A stretch of 64,000 bases of DNA from Pannonibacter anstelovis (GTDB taxonomy: Bacteria; Pseudomonadota; Alphaproteobacteria; Rhizobiales; Stappiaceae): positions 1-64,000 of the forward strand of contig NZ_JBAKBF010000006.1 of assembly GCF_036881715.1 (NCBI RefSeq). Reading direction: 5' to 3'. Under the pieces are notes generated by a model. That model was not told where the DNA came from. It searched no databases and worked only from the letters and a program-made list of their open reading frames with translations. Shown piece by piece: positions 5,937-14,550 of the stretch; the stretch's first letter is position 1, and each line of letters begins with the position of its first letter. A program made the translations under genes and the position numbers.

Positions 5937-8918
5937 TCAATTCCTCCCGATAAGGTCAAGCAGGGCTTTCATTTCGTCGGGCGCGAGTGTCCGCGGCGGG
6001 CTTGCCTGCAAGGCGGGTTTGCGGTCCTGAGGCGCTGGCGGAACGATCATGTTGATGATCAGGCTGCTTTCCTCCTGCGGGATATTTGAGGTGAATTCGC
6101 AGATCTCATCGCCGGGCTGGAGTGGCTGGCAATTCTGGCCTCCCGGCTGATTGAGCCCCATCAGCTTGAAGTTGCCGCTGCGATCCATATCCCAGAACCA
6201 GGTGCGCACACGGCCATCCGGCAGCGTTTCGCCTAACTCCACCGACCAGCGCGCGGGTAGATGACCTGAAACCGGCGAGCCTTTGAAACCGAACTCACAA
6301 GGTTCGTCTCCACAGCGGCGCAGAACCTTTCCGGTGGTCAGCGTGAATTGCAGGGTACGGAAAACGCTGGCAAGCTTTTCGTCTCCCCGGTCCGGGTCCG
6401 TGCATAACCGGCCAACGCGGGTGATTTCGCACCCCCGCTCCCCCAAGGGCCAATCGGCGGGATTGAGCCAGATCGAATGGGTGGAACCGGTGTTTTCTGC
6501 AAATTCGACACGCGGAAAAGGCGCAGCCGGGGTGACGTCCGCCACCCAGCCTTCCGGGAGATAAAAGGCAAGATTGGTGGCCGCATCGCGCATGTCGCAG
6601 CTGTCAACCGTCTTGTCGCCGGGCAGGCAGCGATGGGGATAATCCGTCCAGGCCTTGCCGCCGGCCTCCTTGCCGTTTTCACAATGATCCGGCCCGTGCC
6701 CCTGACTGTCACCGCAACCGCCCGCCTCCGCAGGAGCGGTGCCCTGTGCCGCTCCCTGGACGGCGCCAAGCAGTGCCCCCATCATGGCCTTCTGGTCGAT
6801 TTCGCCATTCGGCCCGGCGTTCTGCGCGGCCCCCAGAAGCGCACCGATCATCGCCTTGGTCTGGGCGTCCTGACCGGCAAGACCCTGCTGGACGCTTGCC
6901 GCAAAACCTGTTTGATCAGCTTGCGTCGTTTTAGCCGCTTGAGGCTGCTCCCATTTCAATGTCGCCTTGACGAGCTGAAAGGCCGCCAGCACCTGCGGAT
7001 CGGTGCTTTCAAACATGCAGAACTGGCCAAGGGTGCCCACCTCATCGCAAGGCCCGTTCATGGCCAGCCACTGACGCGGACCAAGAACCAGAGTGTCGTC
7101 AGCACCATGGCGGAAAAAGTTGACGCGAGGAGGAAAGGTCTCACCCGATGCCTGCGCACCTGCCGTATACCCTTCCGTTACGGGCTGGTCCGTCCACCAG
7201 CCGGCAGGCAGCATGAAAGACAGGCCGGTACTGCCGTCAGTGATGGAGCATGGTGCCGGACCATCGCAGGAATAGACCGCCTCTCCATCCGCGCCAGAAG
7301 CTGCGCCCGGGACTGGGGCTGAACCAGCCTCAGCCTTCTTCTGCCGTGGCGCACCTCCGCCGCCGGTAGCGTTCGAGGTGCCGACCTCAATGGAGACCCG
7401 CGCCTTTTCCTTCCGCTCGCCAGAAGCATCATAGCCCTTGTAGACAAGGTCATAGGTGCCCGGTTCAGAGGGGGCGTTCAGAGACTGGCCCGCAGCAAGT
7501 TCACTGAGTGTCCGGCCCCAGTCGATCTGCTGCTCGCCCTGCCAGATCTCGATGCCGTCACTGCGCAACTGGCTGCCGCGAGTCTCAATGGCGATAGGAC
7601 TGCCCGGCTCGACCGCCGCCGGCGCCGTGAGGGTGACGGCTGGATCAGGCTCGACAACAATTTCCATTTCGTCGAGTTTATCGCCACCCCAGGTTTCCAG
7701 CCGCAGAGTATACTCACCGGGCGCGGCAAGCTCGATTGCCGCGTCCTTGGCTCCCTCGGTCCCCTCGACCGTGCTGTAGGTAATCGCTGACCCTTCGGTC
7801 ACATTCCCCGCAGGGTAGAGCCGCAAGGCCAGGGCTGCGCCCCCCGTCTCCGTTCCCTCGGCGAGGACACCCAGTTCGATCTGGGCAACGCCAACGGCGT
7901 AGGGCCCCCGGTTGATCATGCCTGCCTTGCCCGGCTGAAAAGCTGGCTCTTCAAGCGGCCGGACAAAGAGGATGGCATCCGGTTTGAAGCCCGAGACCCA
8001 GCCGTCTTCCGGCGGCGACACGGCCCAGTCCATCTCAGTCGAGTAACTGTAGAGGCGGCAGCGCGGCTCTTCGACGAAATAGCTGCCGGGCGGTTCGAAA
8101 TTCCAGGCTGCGGCATTGGCATCTGCCTCCGCCAGGGCGCGGCAGTCCTCCGCCGTGCCGGTGCGGGGAAAATCCGGCTGTGCAGGCACGGCAGTTTCGG
8201 CACCGATCGCCGCACCTGTCGGCTGCAACTGGATGGAAGGCATCAAGGGCTTGCCGGGGAAATGAGTGTTTGCCTTAGGCGGTTCCATGCTGATGGCTTC
8301 AGTCAAGGCATCAGCCAGTTCGCCCGCATTGGCCGCCTCGATGTAGCGCCCGCCGGTGTTTTCAGCGAGGCACGCCACCTGCGCGCCCTCCTCTTTCGTC
8401 AGTCCGAACCCCACGACATGTGCAGTGAAATTGACGCCAGCCGCCTCCAGTTCCGAGGCCAGGGCACAAGGGTCAGCCTCACAGGTTTCAAGCCCGTCGG
8501 TGACAAGGACAACGGTGGCGCTTTCCTCGCCATAGCGCAGCGCCTCTGCCGCCTGCCGGACGGCAGCCGAAAGCGGTGTCTTGCCGAGAAAGCGCATGGA
8601 GTTGACGGCATTGACGACCGCAGCTCCGCTTCCTTGTCCGGGCGGCACCAGAAGCTCGATGTCGCCGCAATTGCCCTTGGACCGGTGGCCATAGGCCAGC
8701 AGCCCCAGTTCCTGCTGCGCGGGAATGCCTTGCACCACCCTGGCAACAGCCTCGCGGGCAATCTCCAGCTTGGCCCGCCCGTCGATCTGGCCCCACATGG
8801 AACCAGAGCCATCCATGACAATGATGGTGCGCGGGGCCTCCTGTGCCACAGCGGCCAGTGGCGGGCAAAAGATGGTTGCCGCCAGCAGGGCAGCCGTTTT
8901 GAGTTGGATGCTCTTCAT
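5937..8918 (-). CDS. Large periplasmic von Willebrand factor A-domain protein
   Basis: This is a 993-residue exported protein with a signal peptide (MKSIQLKTAALLAATIF.. cleaved near VAQ). Counting six residues further upstream, the A domain spans about 36-215 with a complete metal site: DGSGSM (D42, S44, S46), T120 and D147. An Ig-like region follows at about 430-520. The C-terminal third carries three diverged copies of a roughly 100-residue Cys-containing module (about 555-665, 769-868 and 873-965), marked by paired Cys and LPxGW-like cores. I start at the ATG at 8918, which has GAGGAG upstream and a clean signal peptide; an ATG at 8936 overlaps the previous stop and cannot be excluded. Such domains usually bind protein ligands through Mg2+. 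The partner is unknown. Confidence 0.88.
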   Translation of the reverse strand: MKSIQLKTAALLAATIFCPPLAAVAQEAPRTIIVMDGSGSMWGQIDGRAKLEIAREAVARVVQGIPAQQELGLLAYGHRSKGNCGDIELLVPPGQGSGAAVVNAVNSMRFLGKTPLSAAVRQAAEALRYGEESATVVLVTDGLETCEADPCALASELEAAGVNFTAHVVGFGLTKEEGAQVACLAENTGGRYIEAANAGELADALTEAISMEPPKANTHFPGKPLMPSIQLQPTGAAIGAETAVPAQPDFPRTGTAEDCRALAEADANAAAWNFEPPGSYFVEEPRCRLYSYSTEMDWAVSPPEDGWVSGFKPDAILFVRPLEEPAFQPGKAGMINRGPYAVGVAQIELGVLAEGTETGGAALALRLYPAGNVTEGSAITYSTVEGTEGAKDAAIELAAPGEYTLRLETWGGDKLDEMEIVVEPDPAVTLTAPAAVEPGSPIAIETRGSQLRSDGIEIWQGEQQIDWGRTLSELAAGQSLNAPSEPGTYDLVYKGYDASGERKEKARVSIEVGTSNATGGGGAPRQKKAEAGSAPVPGAASGADGEAVYSCDGPAPCSITDGSTGLSFMLPAGWWTDQPVTEGYTAGAQASGETFPPRVNFFRHGADDTLVLGPRQWLAMNGPCDEVGTLGQFCMFESTDPQVLAAFQLVKATLKWEQPQAAKTTQADQTGFAASVQQGLAGQDAQTKAMIGALLGAAQNAGPNGEIDQKAMMGALLGAVQGAAQGTAPAEAGGCGDSQGHGPDHCENGKEAGGKAWTDYPHRCLPGDKTVDSCDMRDAATNLAFYLPEGWVADVTPAAPFPRVEFAENTGSTHSIWLNPADWPLGERGCEITRVGRLCTDPDRGDEKLASVFRTLQFTLTTGKVLRRCGDEPCEFGFKGSPVSGHLPARWSVELGETLPDGRVRTWFWDMDRSGNFKLMGLNQPGGQNCQPLQPGDEICEFTSNIPQEESSLIINMIVPPAPQDRKPALQASPPRTLAPDEMKALLDLIGRN

Positions 8919-8932
8919 AACCGGTAATCTCC

Positions 8933-9919
8933 TCATGCGGATGCGGCTGTCGGCCGGTCAGCACCGGAACGTCCTGAAACCCAGTCGCGCGCCTTGCCGC
9001 CAATTTCCCTGAACTTGGCCGACAGATCCTGCAGCCGGGCGCGCCATGCCGGATCCGGCACCTGTCCTTCTGTTGTTCTGAAAAAGACCTGCATCATGCA
9101 GGTGACAGCCAGCGGCTCCAGCAGCGCTGCCTTGAAGGCCCAGGCAAAGAGAATGGCAAAGACCAGCCCGCCTGCGCTGAGCGCACCAGGCATCAGGTAG
9201 ACAACGGCTGCCGCAGGGGCGAGCGCCAGCAGAAACACCAGGAAGGACAGGCCATAGATCATCACCGCCAGCCAGGCGGCATTACGGAACATGGTCTTGT
9301 AGTTCTGCCCGTAGAGCACCAGCGCCTCTTCCGCCGAGGCCCAGGGATTGGCTGCGCGGGTGCGCATGGCATGGGCCAGGATCACCTCGTCCGTGAAGCC
9401 GATCGCCACTTTCAAGAAATTGCGCAGCAGCCCCGCCGCAGCCTGCAGACCGGGAATGGGCAACAGCGAAGCAATGCCTTCGAGAAGCCCGGCGATGGCG
9501 GAAATGACGCCCTTGACCAGCTGGTCGATGCCGAAAAGCAGACTGGCCTGCGCAAAGCGCTCACGCACCATGCGGCTGCCATAGGCCACCTGCCCTTCCC
9601 CGTCCGGCAGGGCACGTCCATCCATCAGCTCGACAAGAACGGCAATATGCCCAGCCTTGACGATGTAAAGCACATATTCGCGCAGCAGATAGAGCACCGC
9701 CGCCACAAGGCCGAAACCCGTGATGCCCCCCAAAGCCGTGCTGGAAGCCATAAAATCCTCATCGCCCAGCTGGCCAACACCATAGCCGATGGCTACGCCC
9801 GTACCCGTAGCAATGACATAGGCGCAGGCCATGCCGAAATAGACCGCCATGCGGAAAAGAAGAAAGGGCGCCGTACGCGCCATGAGTGCAAAAGCACCGG
9901 TCAGGCTGAAATCCCACAT
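8933..9919 (-). CDS. Multi-spanning membrane protein of unknown function
   Basis: This 328-residue protein has about six or seven hydrophobic segments separated by short loops and a basic C-terminal tail, so it is an inner-membrane protein. I find no transporter signature or catalytic motif. The ATG at 9919 is chosen because GAGGA sits 7 bases upstream and the protein then begins just before the first hydrophobic segment; a longer reading adds 46 low-complexity residues. Its stop overlaps the first possible start of the von Willebrand A gene, so the two are translationally coupled. It is probably the membrane anchor or channel of a three-gene envelope cassette; this is inference from gene order. 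Confidence 0.75.
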   Translation of the reverse strand: MWDFSLTGAFALMARTAPFLLFRMAVYFGMACAYVIATGTGVAIGYGVGQLGDEDFMASSTALGGITGFGLVAAVLYLLREYVLYIVKAGHIAVLVELMDGRALPDGEGQVAYGSRMVRERFAQASLLFGIDQLVKGVISAIAGLLEGIASLLPIPGLQAAAGLLRNFLKVAIGFTDEVILAHAMRTRAANPWASAEEALVLYGQNYKTMFRNAAWLAVMIYGLSFLVFLLALAPAAAVVYLMPGALSAGGLVFAILFAWAFKAALLEPLAVTCMMQVFFRTTEGQVPDPAWRARLQDLSAKFREIGGKARDWVSGRSGADRPTAASA

Positions 9920-10085
9920 CCAGAAAATCCTCGAATGGCCATGCCCGGACCGCCCGCCGGCAAGACAGGCAGCAGCAGCATCGTGAAAAAAGACTAGGAT
10001 GTTAGGCCGGGACCGTCTTGGGGCTCCCGGCACCTGTTTGCGGGGACTACGGCACAAACAGGGGCCAATTTCCCCGCATATGACC

Positions 10086-11039
10086 TTAGAACCGGTGTGC
10101 CCGCACGTCCCTTGGCGTCATGCCGTAGGTCTGGCGGAAGCGGGCATTGAACCAGGACAGATCGCCAAAACCGGCCTCCATCGCAATCTGCGCAATATTG
10201 AGATGCTGAAAGGCCGGATCCGTCAGCATCCGGTGCGCCATGGCCAGACGCCGGGCAGCCACATAGTCGCGAAACGATGTGCCCTCGCGCTCAAACAAGG
10301 CACGCACATAGCGCGGGGAAAGGCCAAGGTGCGCGGCGACACCGTCTGCACTCAGCCCGGGTGTCACGAGGCTGCGCTCGATCTCCGCCTTCACCTGCTT
10401 CAGCCGTGCGGCCCTCAGCCCCCGTCCGGCAGCCGCCTCTGCCGCCTCCCGTGTTGCGCCAAGGGCCATCAGCGCCAGATCCTGCACATGCGCCACGCAT
10501 TGCGCCGCTTCCTCGGGGGCAAGAACGGGCAGTTCGTCGTGCAGCATGCGGGCATATCCCAGAAACAGCCGCCATTGCGGCGTCAGCGGCGCTGTACGGC
10601 GCAACACCGCATCCAGCCCCGCTGCTGCCGGACCCAGATGCACCCGCGGGATGGACACATAGATGCCCTCCATGTGCTCCCCACCGAAGCGCAGGGTCCC
10701 TGGCACGTCGCCCGGATCAGCATAGACGAGGCCAGGACGCAGCACCTCCTCACGCCCGCCGGTCTGCAGGATTGTGCCACCACCGGAAAGCGGAATGTGG
10801 AACATGACGTCGTCACTGCAATCGGCCGCATGGCTCTGGCTGCGCACCGCTGTCGAGGCGGAATGCCGTCCATGCCCCACAATAAGCCCAGGCATCACCG
10901 CAATGGTTGTTTCGGAGTGAAAGTCCTGCCGGTCATCGGGGATGAAATCCACCTTGGTCATATTGGCGACCACGTTGCGGAATTCCTCAACACGCCGCGC
11001 GCGGCTGAAGTCTTTCGATCTTATCGACAGGATCGTCAT
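10086..11039 (-). CDS. AraC-family transcriptional regulator
   Basis: This 317-residue cytoplasmic regulator has an N-terminal AraC-binding (cupin-like) region and a C-terminal double helix-turn-helix of about 100 residues. The second helix pair NIAQIAMEAGFGDLSWFNARFRQ and the end TPRDVRAH fit the family well. The ATG at 11039 has AGGGGG at 6 bases upstream; an upstream start would add nine unlikely residues. It reads toward the membrane-protein cassette but is separated by 166 bases, so it could control that cassette or a distant target. The ligand is not predictable. Confidence 0.9.
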   Translation of the reverse strand: MTILSIRSKDFSRARRVEEFRNVVANMTKVDFIPDDRQDFHSETTIAVMPGLIVGHGRHSASTAVRSQSHAADCSDDVMFHIPLSGGGTILQTGGREEVLRPGLVYADPGDVPGTLRFGGEHMEGIYVSIPRVHLGPAAAGLDAVLRRTAPLTPQWRLFLGYARMLHDELPVLAPEEAAQCVAHVQDLALMALGATREAAEAAAGRGLRAARLKQVKAEIERSLVTPGLSADGVAAHLGLSPRYVRALFEREGTSFRDYVAARRLAMAHRMLTDPAFQHLNIAQIAMEAGFGDLSWFNARFRQTYGMTPRDVRAHRF

Positions 11040-11228
11040 GCACAGCCCCCTACCCTGCAGAAGCACCAGTCCGGCTTTCTGCTTTAAGGCACTATAGCAA
11101 ATGCGGGAGAATACGGCCTGTGATGAAGGTCACGCTTGGGAAGCTGCGCGCCCTATCCTCACCGCCAGAAAATGCCGGCGGACTGGAAGCGAGGTCTGTA
11201 AAGGCCACAGCCATCAGCAAACACACTG

Positions 11229-11258
11229 AAAGGCTCCGGGGAGTGCCCCGGAGCCTTT
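11229..11258 (-). terminator. Rho-independent terminator of the chemoreceptor gene
   Basis: AAAGGCTCCGGGG and CCCCGGAGCCTTT pair perfectly over 13 bp around a 4-base loop, 22 bases after the stop codon. On the minus strand the stem ends in TTT. Confidence 0.8.
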
Positions 11259-11280
11259 GCCATTGCGCGGTTGCGCAAGA

Positions 11281-12912
11281 TCATGCCGCGCTGACGCGGC
11301 GCAGGAAGTCGTCAATGTTGCCCGCCAGCAGGCGGGTCTTTTCGGAGACATCACCCGAGGAGCGCGACACATCCGCAGCCGCAGACGAAGTTTCCTCGAC
11401 CGCATGCTTGACGCTGGTCATGTTGACCGTGATCTCACGGGTTCCGGATGCCACTTCCTGCACAGAGTTGCTGATTTCGGTCGTGGCCAGCCCCTGCTGT
11501 TCGAGTGAACGGGAGATGGCATCGGTGTATTCATTGACCCGGACCATGGTTCTGGCAATTTCGTCAATTGCAGCCACGGAGCCGGTCGAGGCGTCCTGAA
11601 TGGCCGTGATCTGGGCCGCGATCTCTTCGGTGGCTTTTGACGTCTGCGTCGCCAGCTCCTTCACCTCGGCTGCCACGACGGCAAAGCCCCGGCCAGCGTC
11701 ACCTGCACGCGCTGCCTCGATGGTGGCGTTGAGGGCCAGAAGGTTCGTCTGTTCTGCGATATCCTGGATGAGCTGCAGCACGGCGCCGATCTTCTGCGCC
11801 GAGGCGGCAAGACCGGCCACTTGCTCGTTGGCAGAGGCGGCCTTGGAATTGGCGGCGGCCACAACGCCGCTGGTATCGGCGATCTGACGCGAAATCTCAC
11901 TGATGGAAGCCGACAGTTCTTCAGCTGCGGAGGCAACCGTCTGCACGCTGGCATAGGCCTGTTCGGTTGCCGCAGCGACGGACGCCGTACGGCTCGTGGT
12001 ATCCCTCGACATGCCGAGCAGCTGGTCCGAAATCTGCGACATGGCGACGGTCGATTGCTGCACCGGTTCAAGCAGCTGGCGCGAGTCATTGCGGAAGTCT
12101 GCGACGAGCGCTTCAAGCACGGCCTGGCGCTCACGCTCCTTCTCGTAGGCTGCGGCCTGCTGCCCCTCAAGTTCGCGCTGGCGCTGACCGTTGTGCCGGA
12201 ACACTTCCACGGTCTTGGCCATCTGGCCCAGCTCGTCAGCCCGGTCGAGGCAAGGCACCTCACAGTCGAGCTGGCCATCGGCCAGCGTCAGCATGGTGCG
12301 CGACAGCTGCGCAATCGGCTTGGCGATACGGCGGATCAGGAGGAACAGGCACAGCGACACGATCACGATCGCAGCCAAAGTCAAAATCAGCGAGGTTGTC
12401 AGCGCCTCGGTCCGGGCACTGGTGACGAACTGACGGTCAAACGCCACATAGGCAGCGCCAATCCGGGTCTGCTTGCCCCCCTCTTCACGTAGTATCGGCT
12501 TGATGCCAACAATGTAGCCCGGCGTCATGATGAACTTGGTGCGCCCGTCATCTGCAGGAGCCTGATCTTCCGCCGCCACATTGGCAAGCAGATCCTCGCC
12601 ACTGACACCATTCCGGTCAATCACGGCAAAGATGGAGCCGCTCTCCTCCCGCACGACCGCCCAGGAGAAATGGGGATTGTCCAGCAGCGGACTGAGAACC
12701 GTCTTGGCAAGTTCCGCATTGAAATCCCAGATCGCATTGCCGAGCGCGAGATTTGAAAGCTCGGTGCTCAGCCGGATTTCGGAGCGGAAGGACGCCTCGA
12801 CTGTTGCAATCTGCTTTGTGCCGGTGACGTAGGAGAATCCGGCGAAAGCGACCGCGACGACAGCAACGACAGGAGCGATGGTGGCGAACTTTACAGACTG
12901 CCAGAACTTCAT
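11281..12912 (-). CDS. Methyl-accepting chemotaxis protein
   Basis: This 543-residue receptor should relay a ligand signal to CheA/CheW and steer flagellar motion. It has an N-terminal membrane segment (about 10-28), a periplasmic sensor of about 150 residues, a second membrane segment (about 178-200), a HAMP linker and a long cytoplasmic signalling domain. The highly conserved hairpin tip around ATIEAARAGDAGRGFAVVA is intact. No C-terminal pentapeptide for CheR/CheB docking is present. The ATG at 12912 follows GGGGA by 6 bases. The gene lies downstream of a periplasmic binding-protein gene on the same strand, but 327 bases apart, so a binding-protein partner is only a possibility. Confidence 0.94.
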   Translation of the reverse strand: MKFWQSVKFATIAPVVAVVAVAFAGFSYVTGTKQIATVEASFRSEIRLSTELSNLALGNAIWDFNAELAKTVLSPLLDNPHFSWAVVREESGSIFAVIDRNGVSGEDLLANVAAEDQAPADDGRTKFIMTPGYIVGIKPILREEGGKQTRIGAAYVAFDRQFVTSARTEALTTSLILTLAAIVIVSLCLFLLIRRIAKPIAQLSRTMLTLADGQLDCEVPCLDRADELGQMAKTVEVFRHNGQRQRELEGQQAAAYEKERERQAVLEALVADFRNDSRQLLEPVQQSTVAMSQISDQLLGMSRDTTSRTASVAAATEQAYASVQTVASAAEELSASISEISRQIADTSGVVAAANSKAASANEQVAGLAASAQKIGAVLQLIQDIAEQTNLLALNATIEAARAGDAGRGFAVVAAEVKELATQTSKATEEIAAQITAIQDASTGSVAAIDEIARTMVRVNEYTDAISRSLEQQGLATTEISNSVQEVASGTREITVNMTSVKHAVEETSSAAADVSRSSGDVSEKTRLLAGNIDDFLRRVSAA

Positions 12913-13239
12913 TGTATATCCCCATCTCAATTCGAAGCATCGTGACCTAAATCAACAAACGAAACCTTAATTTCGCAAGCCGATAGAGATAATTATTTCC
13001 AAGTACAAAATATAAAGAAATCGAATTTACACAATGAAGCCATACTACGATCCGGCTCCATGCATAGGCACAAATAATATGCATGCACTTGTCAGAAACC
13101 CGGCAGAATCTTCTTTGCACCCAACCCAGACGGCGGAGCATTCGATTGACGCCTCAGACAAGGCCACTCAGGACCCTTCAGACAAGAAGAAGGACAACTG
13201 GCCCCGGTGCCGGAAAGTCAGCAGCCGGGGCCTCTCACC
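12913..13239 (-). other. AT-rich intergenic region upstream of the chemoreceptor
   Basis: This 327-base gap is AT-rich near the chemoreceptor start and probably holds its promoter. The end near 13200-13232 holds the hairpin listed separately. No gene is supported here. Confidence 0.5.
13200..13232 (-). terminator. Possible terminator after the periplasmic binding-protein gene
   Basis: GGCCCCGG and CCGGGGCC form an 8-bp stem with a 17-base loop just after the stop codon. On the minus strand the stem is followed by a pyrimidine-rich but not pure T tail, so efficiency is uncertain. Confidence 0.45.
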
Positions 13240-13950
13240 TCAGAGTCCGCTGTCAAAGGCGTCGCGCGCCTTGCGGCCTTCGTCAGAATTCTTGAAGCAG
13301 ACATGCAAGCCATGCTCCTTCAACAGAACTTCATTGAAGGACAGCTTGCCGGCAACGGCTGAAACCTGGGGATCGGTCTTGGCAAGATGCTCGAAGACCA
13401 GCTTGTCGACCACAGCAGCATCCGTGCGCCCGCCGGCAGCCTTCAGGATGTTCTGGACATCACTGTCCGCCTCGTCGACCTTGATCTCACCCTTGGCGGC
13501 CATGGCATCGAACTGTTCTTCGTTGTTGTAGCCGCGCACCACGCCGATCTTGTAGGCCTTCAGATCATCCAGCGATTTCCAGGTAATGGGCTTGTCAGCA
13601 AGCTGAATGAACCCGACGGGGCTAATGCCGAAAGACTTGGAGAACAGGCAGCGGCTGCCGCCCTTGTCCGCATCGGAGTCAGAGCTGTAATATTCCGGGA
13701 AGACTCCGATCCAGGCCGGATCTTCCGCAGCCATCTTCACGGCGCGGTTCCAAGGAAAAACCGCCACTTCCGCACTGTGACCTGCCTTTGAGAAGGTATT
13801 CTTCACCGCATCAGGGCTGGTGCCAGATCCGTCAGCCATGACATAGGGCGGCCACTCCAGTGTGGTCAGCTTGTAGGAGTCGGCAAGAACCGGCGATGCA
13901 GCAAGGAGCAGGGAGGCGGCGATTCCGGTCTTCAGCAAAGTGGTCGGCAT
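13240..13950 (-). CDS. Periplasmic solute-binding protein, amino-acid (SBP_bac_3) type
   Basis: This 236-residue protein has a signal peptide (MPTTLLKTGIAASLLLAASPVLA) and the two-lobed fold pattern of family 3 binding proteins: an opening LTTLEWPPYV and a later domain with KIGVVRGYNNE. Two Cys residues (SRCLF and HVCFK) could form a disulfide. The ATG at 13950 follows GGGGAAG. No permease or ATPase gene is adjacent, so it is an orphan that may feed a distant transporter or present ligand to the nearby chemoreceptor. The size is slightly small for the family. The substrate is unknown. Confidence 0.85.
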   Translation of the reverse strand: MPTTLLKTGIAASLLLAASPVLADSYKLTTLEWPPYVMADGSGTSPDAVKNTFSKAGHSAEVAVFPWNRAVKMAAEDPAWIGVFPEYYSSDSDADKGGSRCLFSKSFGISPVGFIQLADKPITWKSLDDLKAYKIGVVRGYNNEEQFDAMAAKGEIKVDEADSDVQNILKAAGGRTDAAVVDKLVFEHLAKTDPQVSAVAGKLSFNEVLLKEHGLHVCFKNSDEGRKARDAFDSGL

Positions 13951-14550
13951 ATTGTCTTCCCCATATTGGAAAAATGCAAATGCAGCGCCCCTGTCCCTTT
14001 GTCTCTACCGCACCAGATCAACAGCAGCCCTGCAAAAAGGACGCTAGACTTGCTCTGTTAAAAATCCCCCAACACGCTGCGGCAGAAAGAGGCCTATCTA
14101 CTTTTTTGAAAGGAAAAGAGACGGAATTATATTTGCGTCATATTTATTTCATATGAAGTGCGGGATTTTTGACGATAATTTATAAGTATATTGTCAGAAT
14201 TGATAGCTCCTGACCGCTTCAGCTCTGCACCTCACACCTCCCGGGCGCGATGTCATGCGACGGCCCGCAAGGAATCACACGTGGATAACTCGCCTCCAGA
14301 CGGCGCATTTTTGCCACGCCCGCCACCTGCCGGTTCTTTCCGGTGTAGCGTGAACCCGGTTTTCCTGCCCCCGGGCGGAGGAGACACGGTCTTGAATCTG
14401 TCTGACTGTTCTGTGGCCTCCAGGCCAGGGTGAAACGCAGCTGGACCAATGCCCGGACACGGCCATGCGTTCGTCCGGCGTGCTGGCCGCCGCCCCCCCC
14501 CTGCACCGCGGCAGCTGCTCAAAAGAAGTAACCGGATGCCGGAGGGGCCG
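13951..14550. other. AT-rich divergent intergenic region
   Basis: This 600-base gap separates the periplasmic binding-protein gene from the autotransporter gene. The stretch 14040-14200 is distinctly AT-rich and probably carries promoters for both. I see no convincing coding or RNA gene; the short frames present lack ribosome sites and codon bias. Confidence 0.5.

Noticed and set aside
5937..8918. Tellurium-resistance (TerY) assignment of the A-domain protein
   Set aside because: The protein is exported, far longer than TerY, and no ter genes are nearby.
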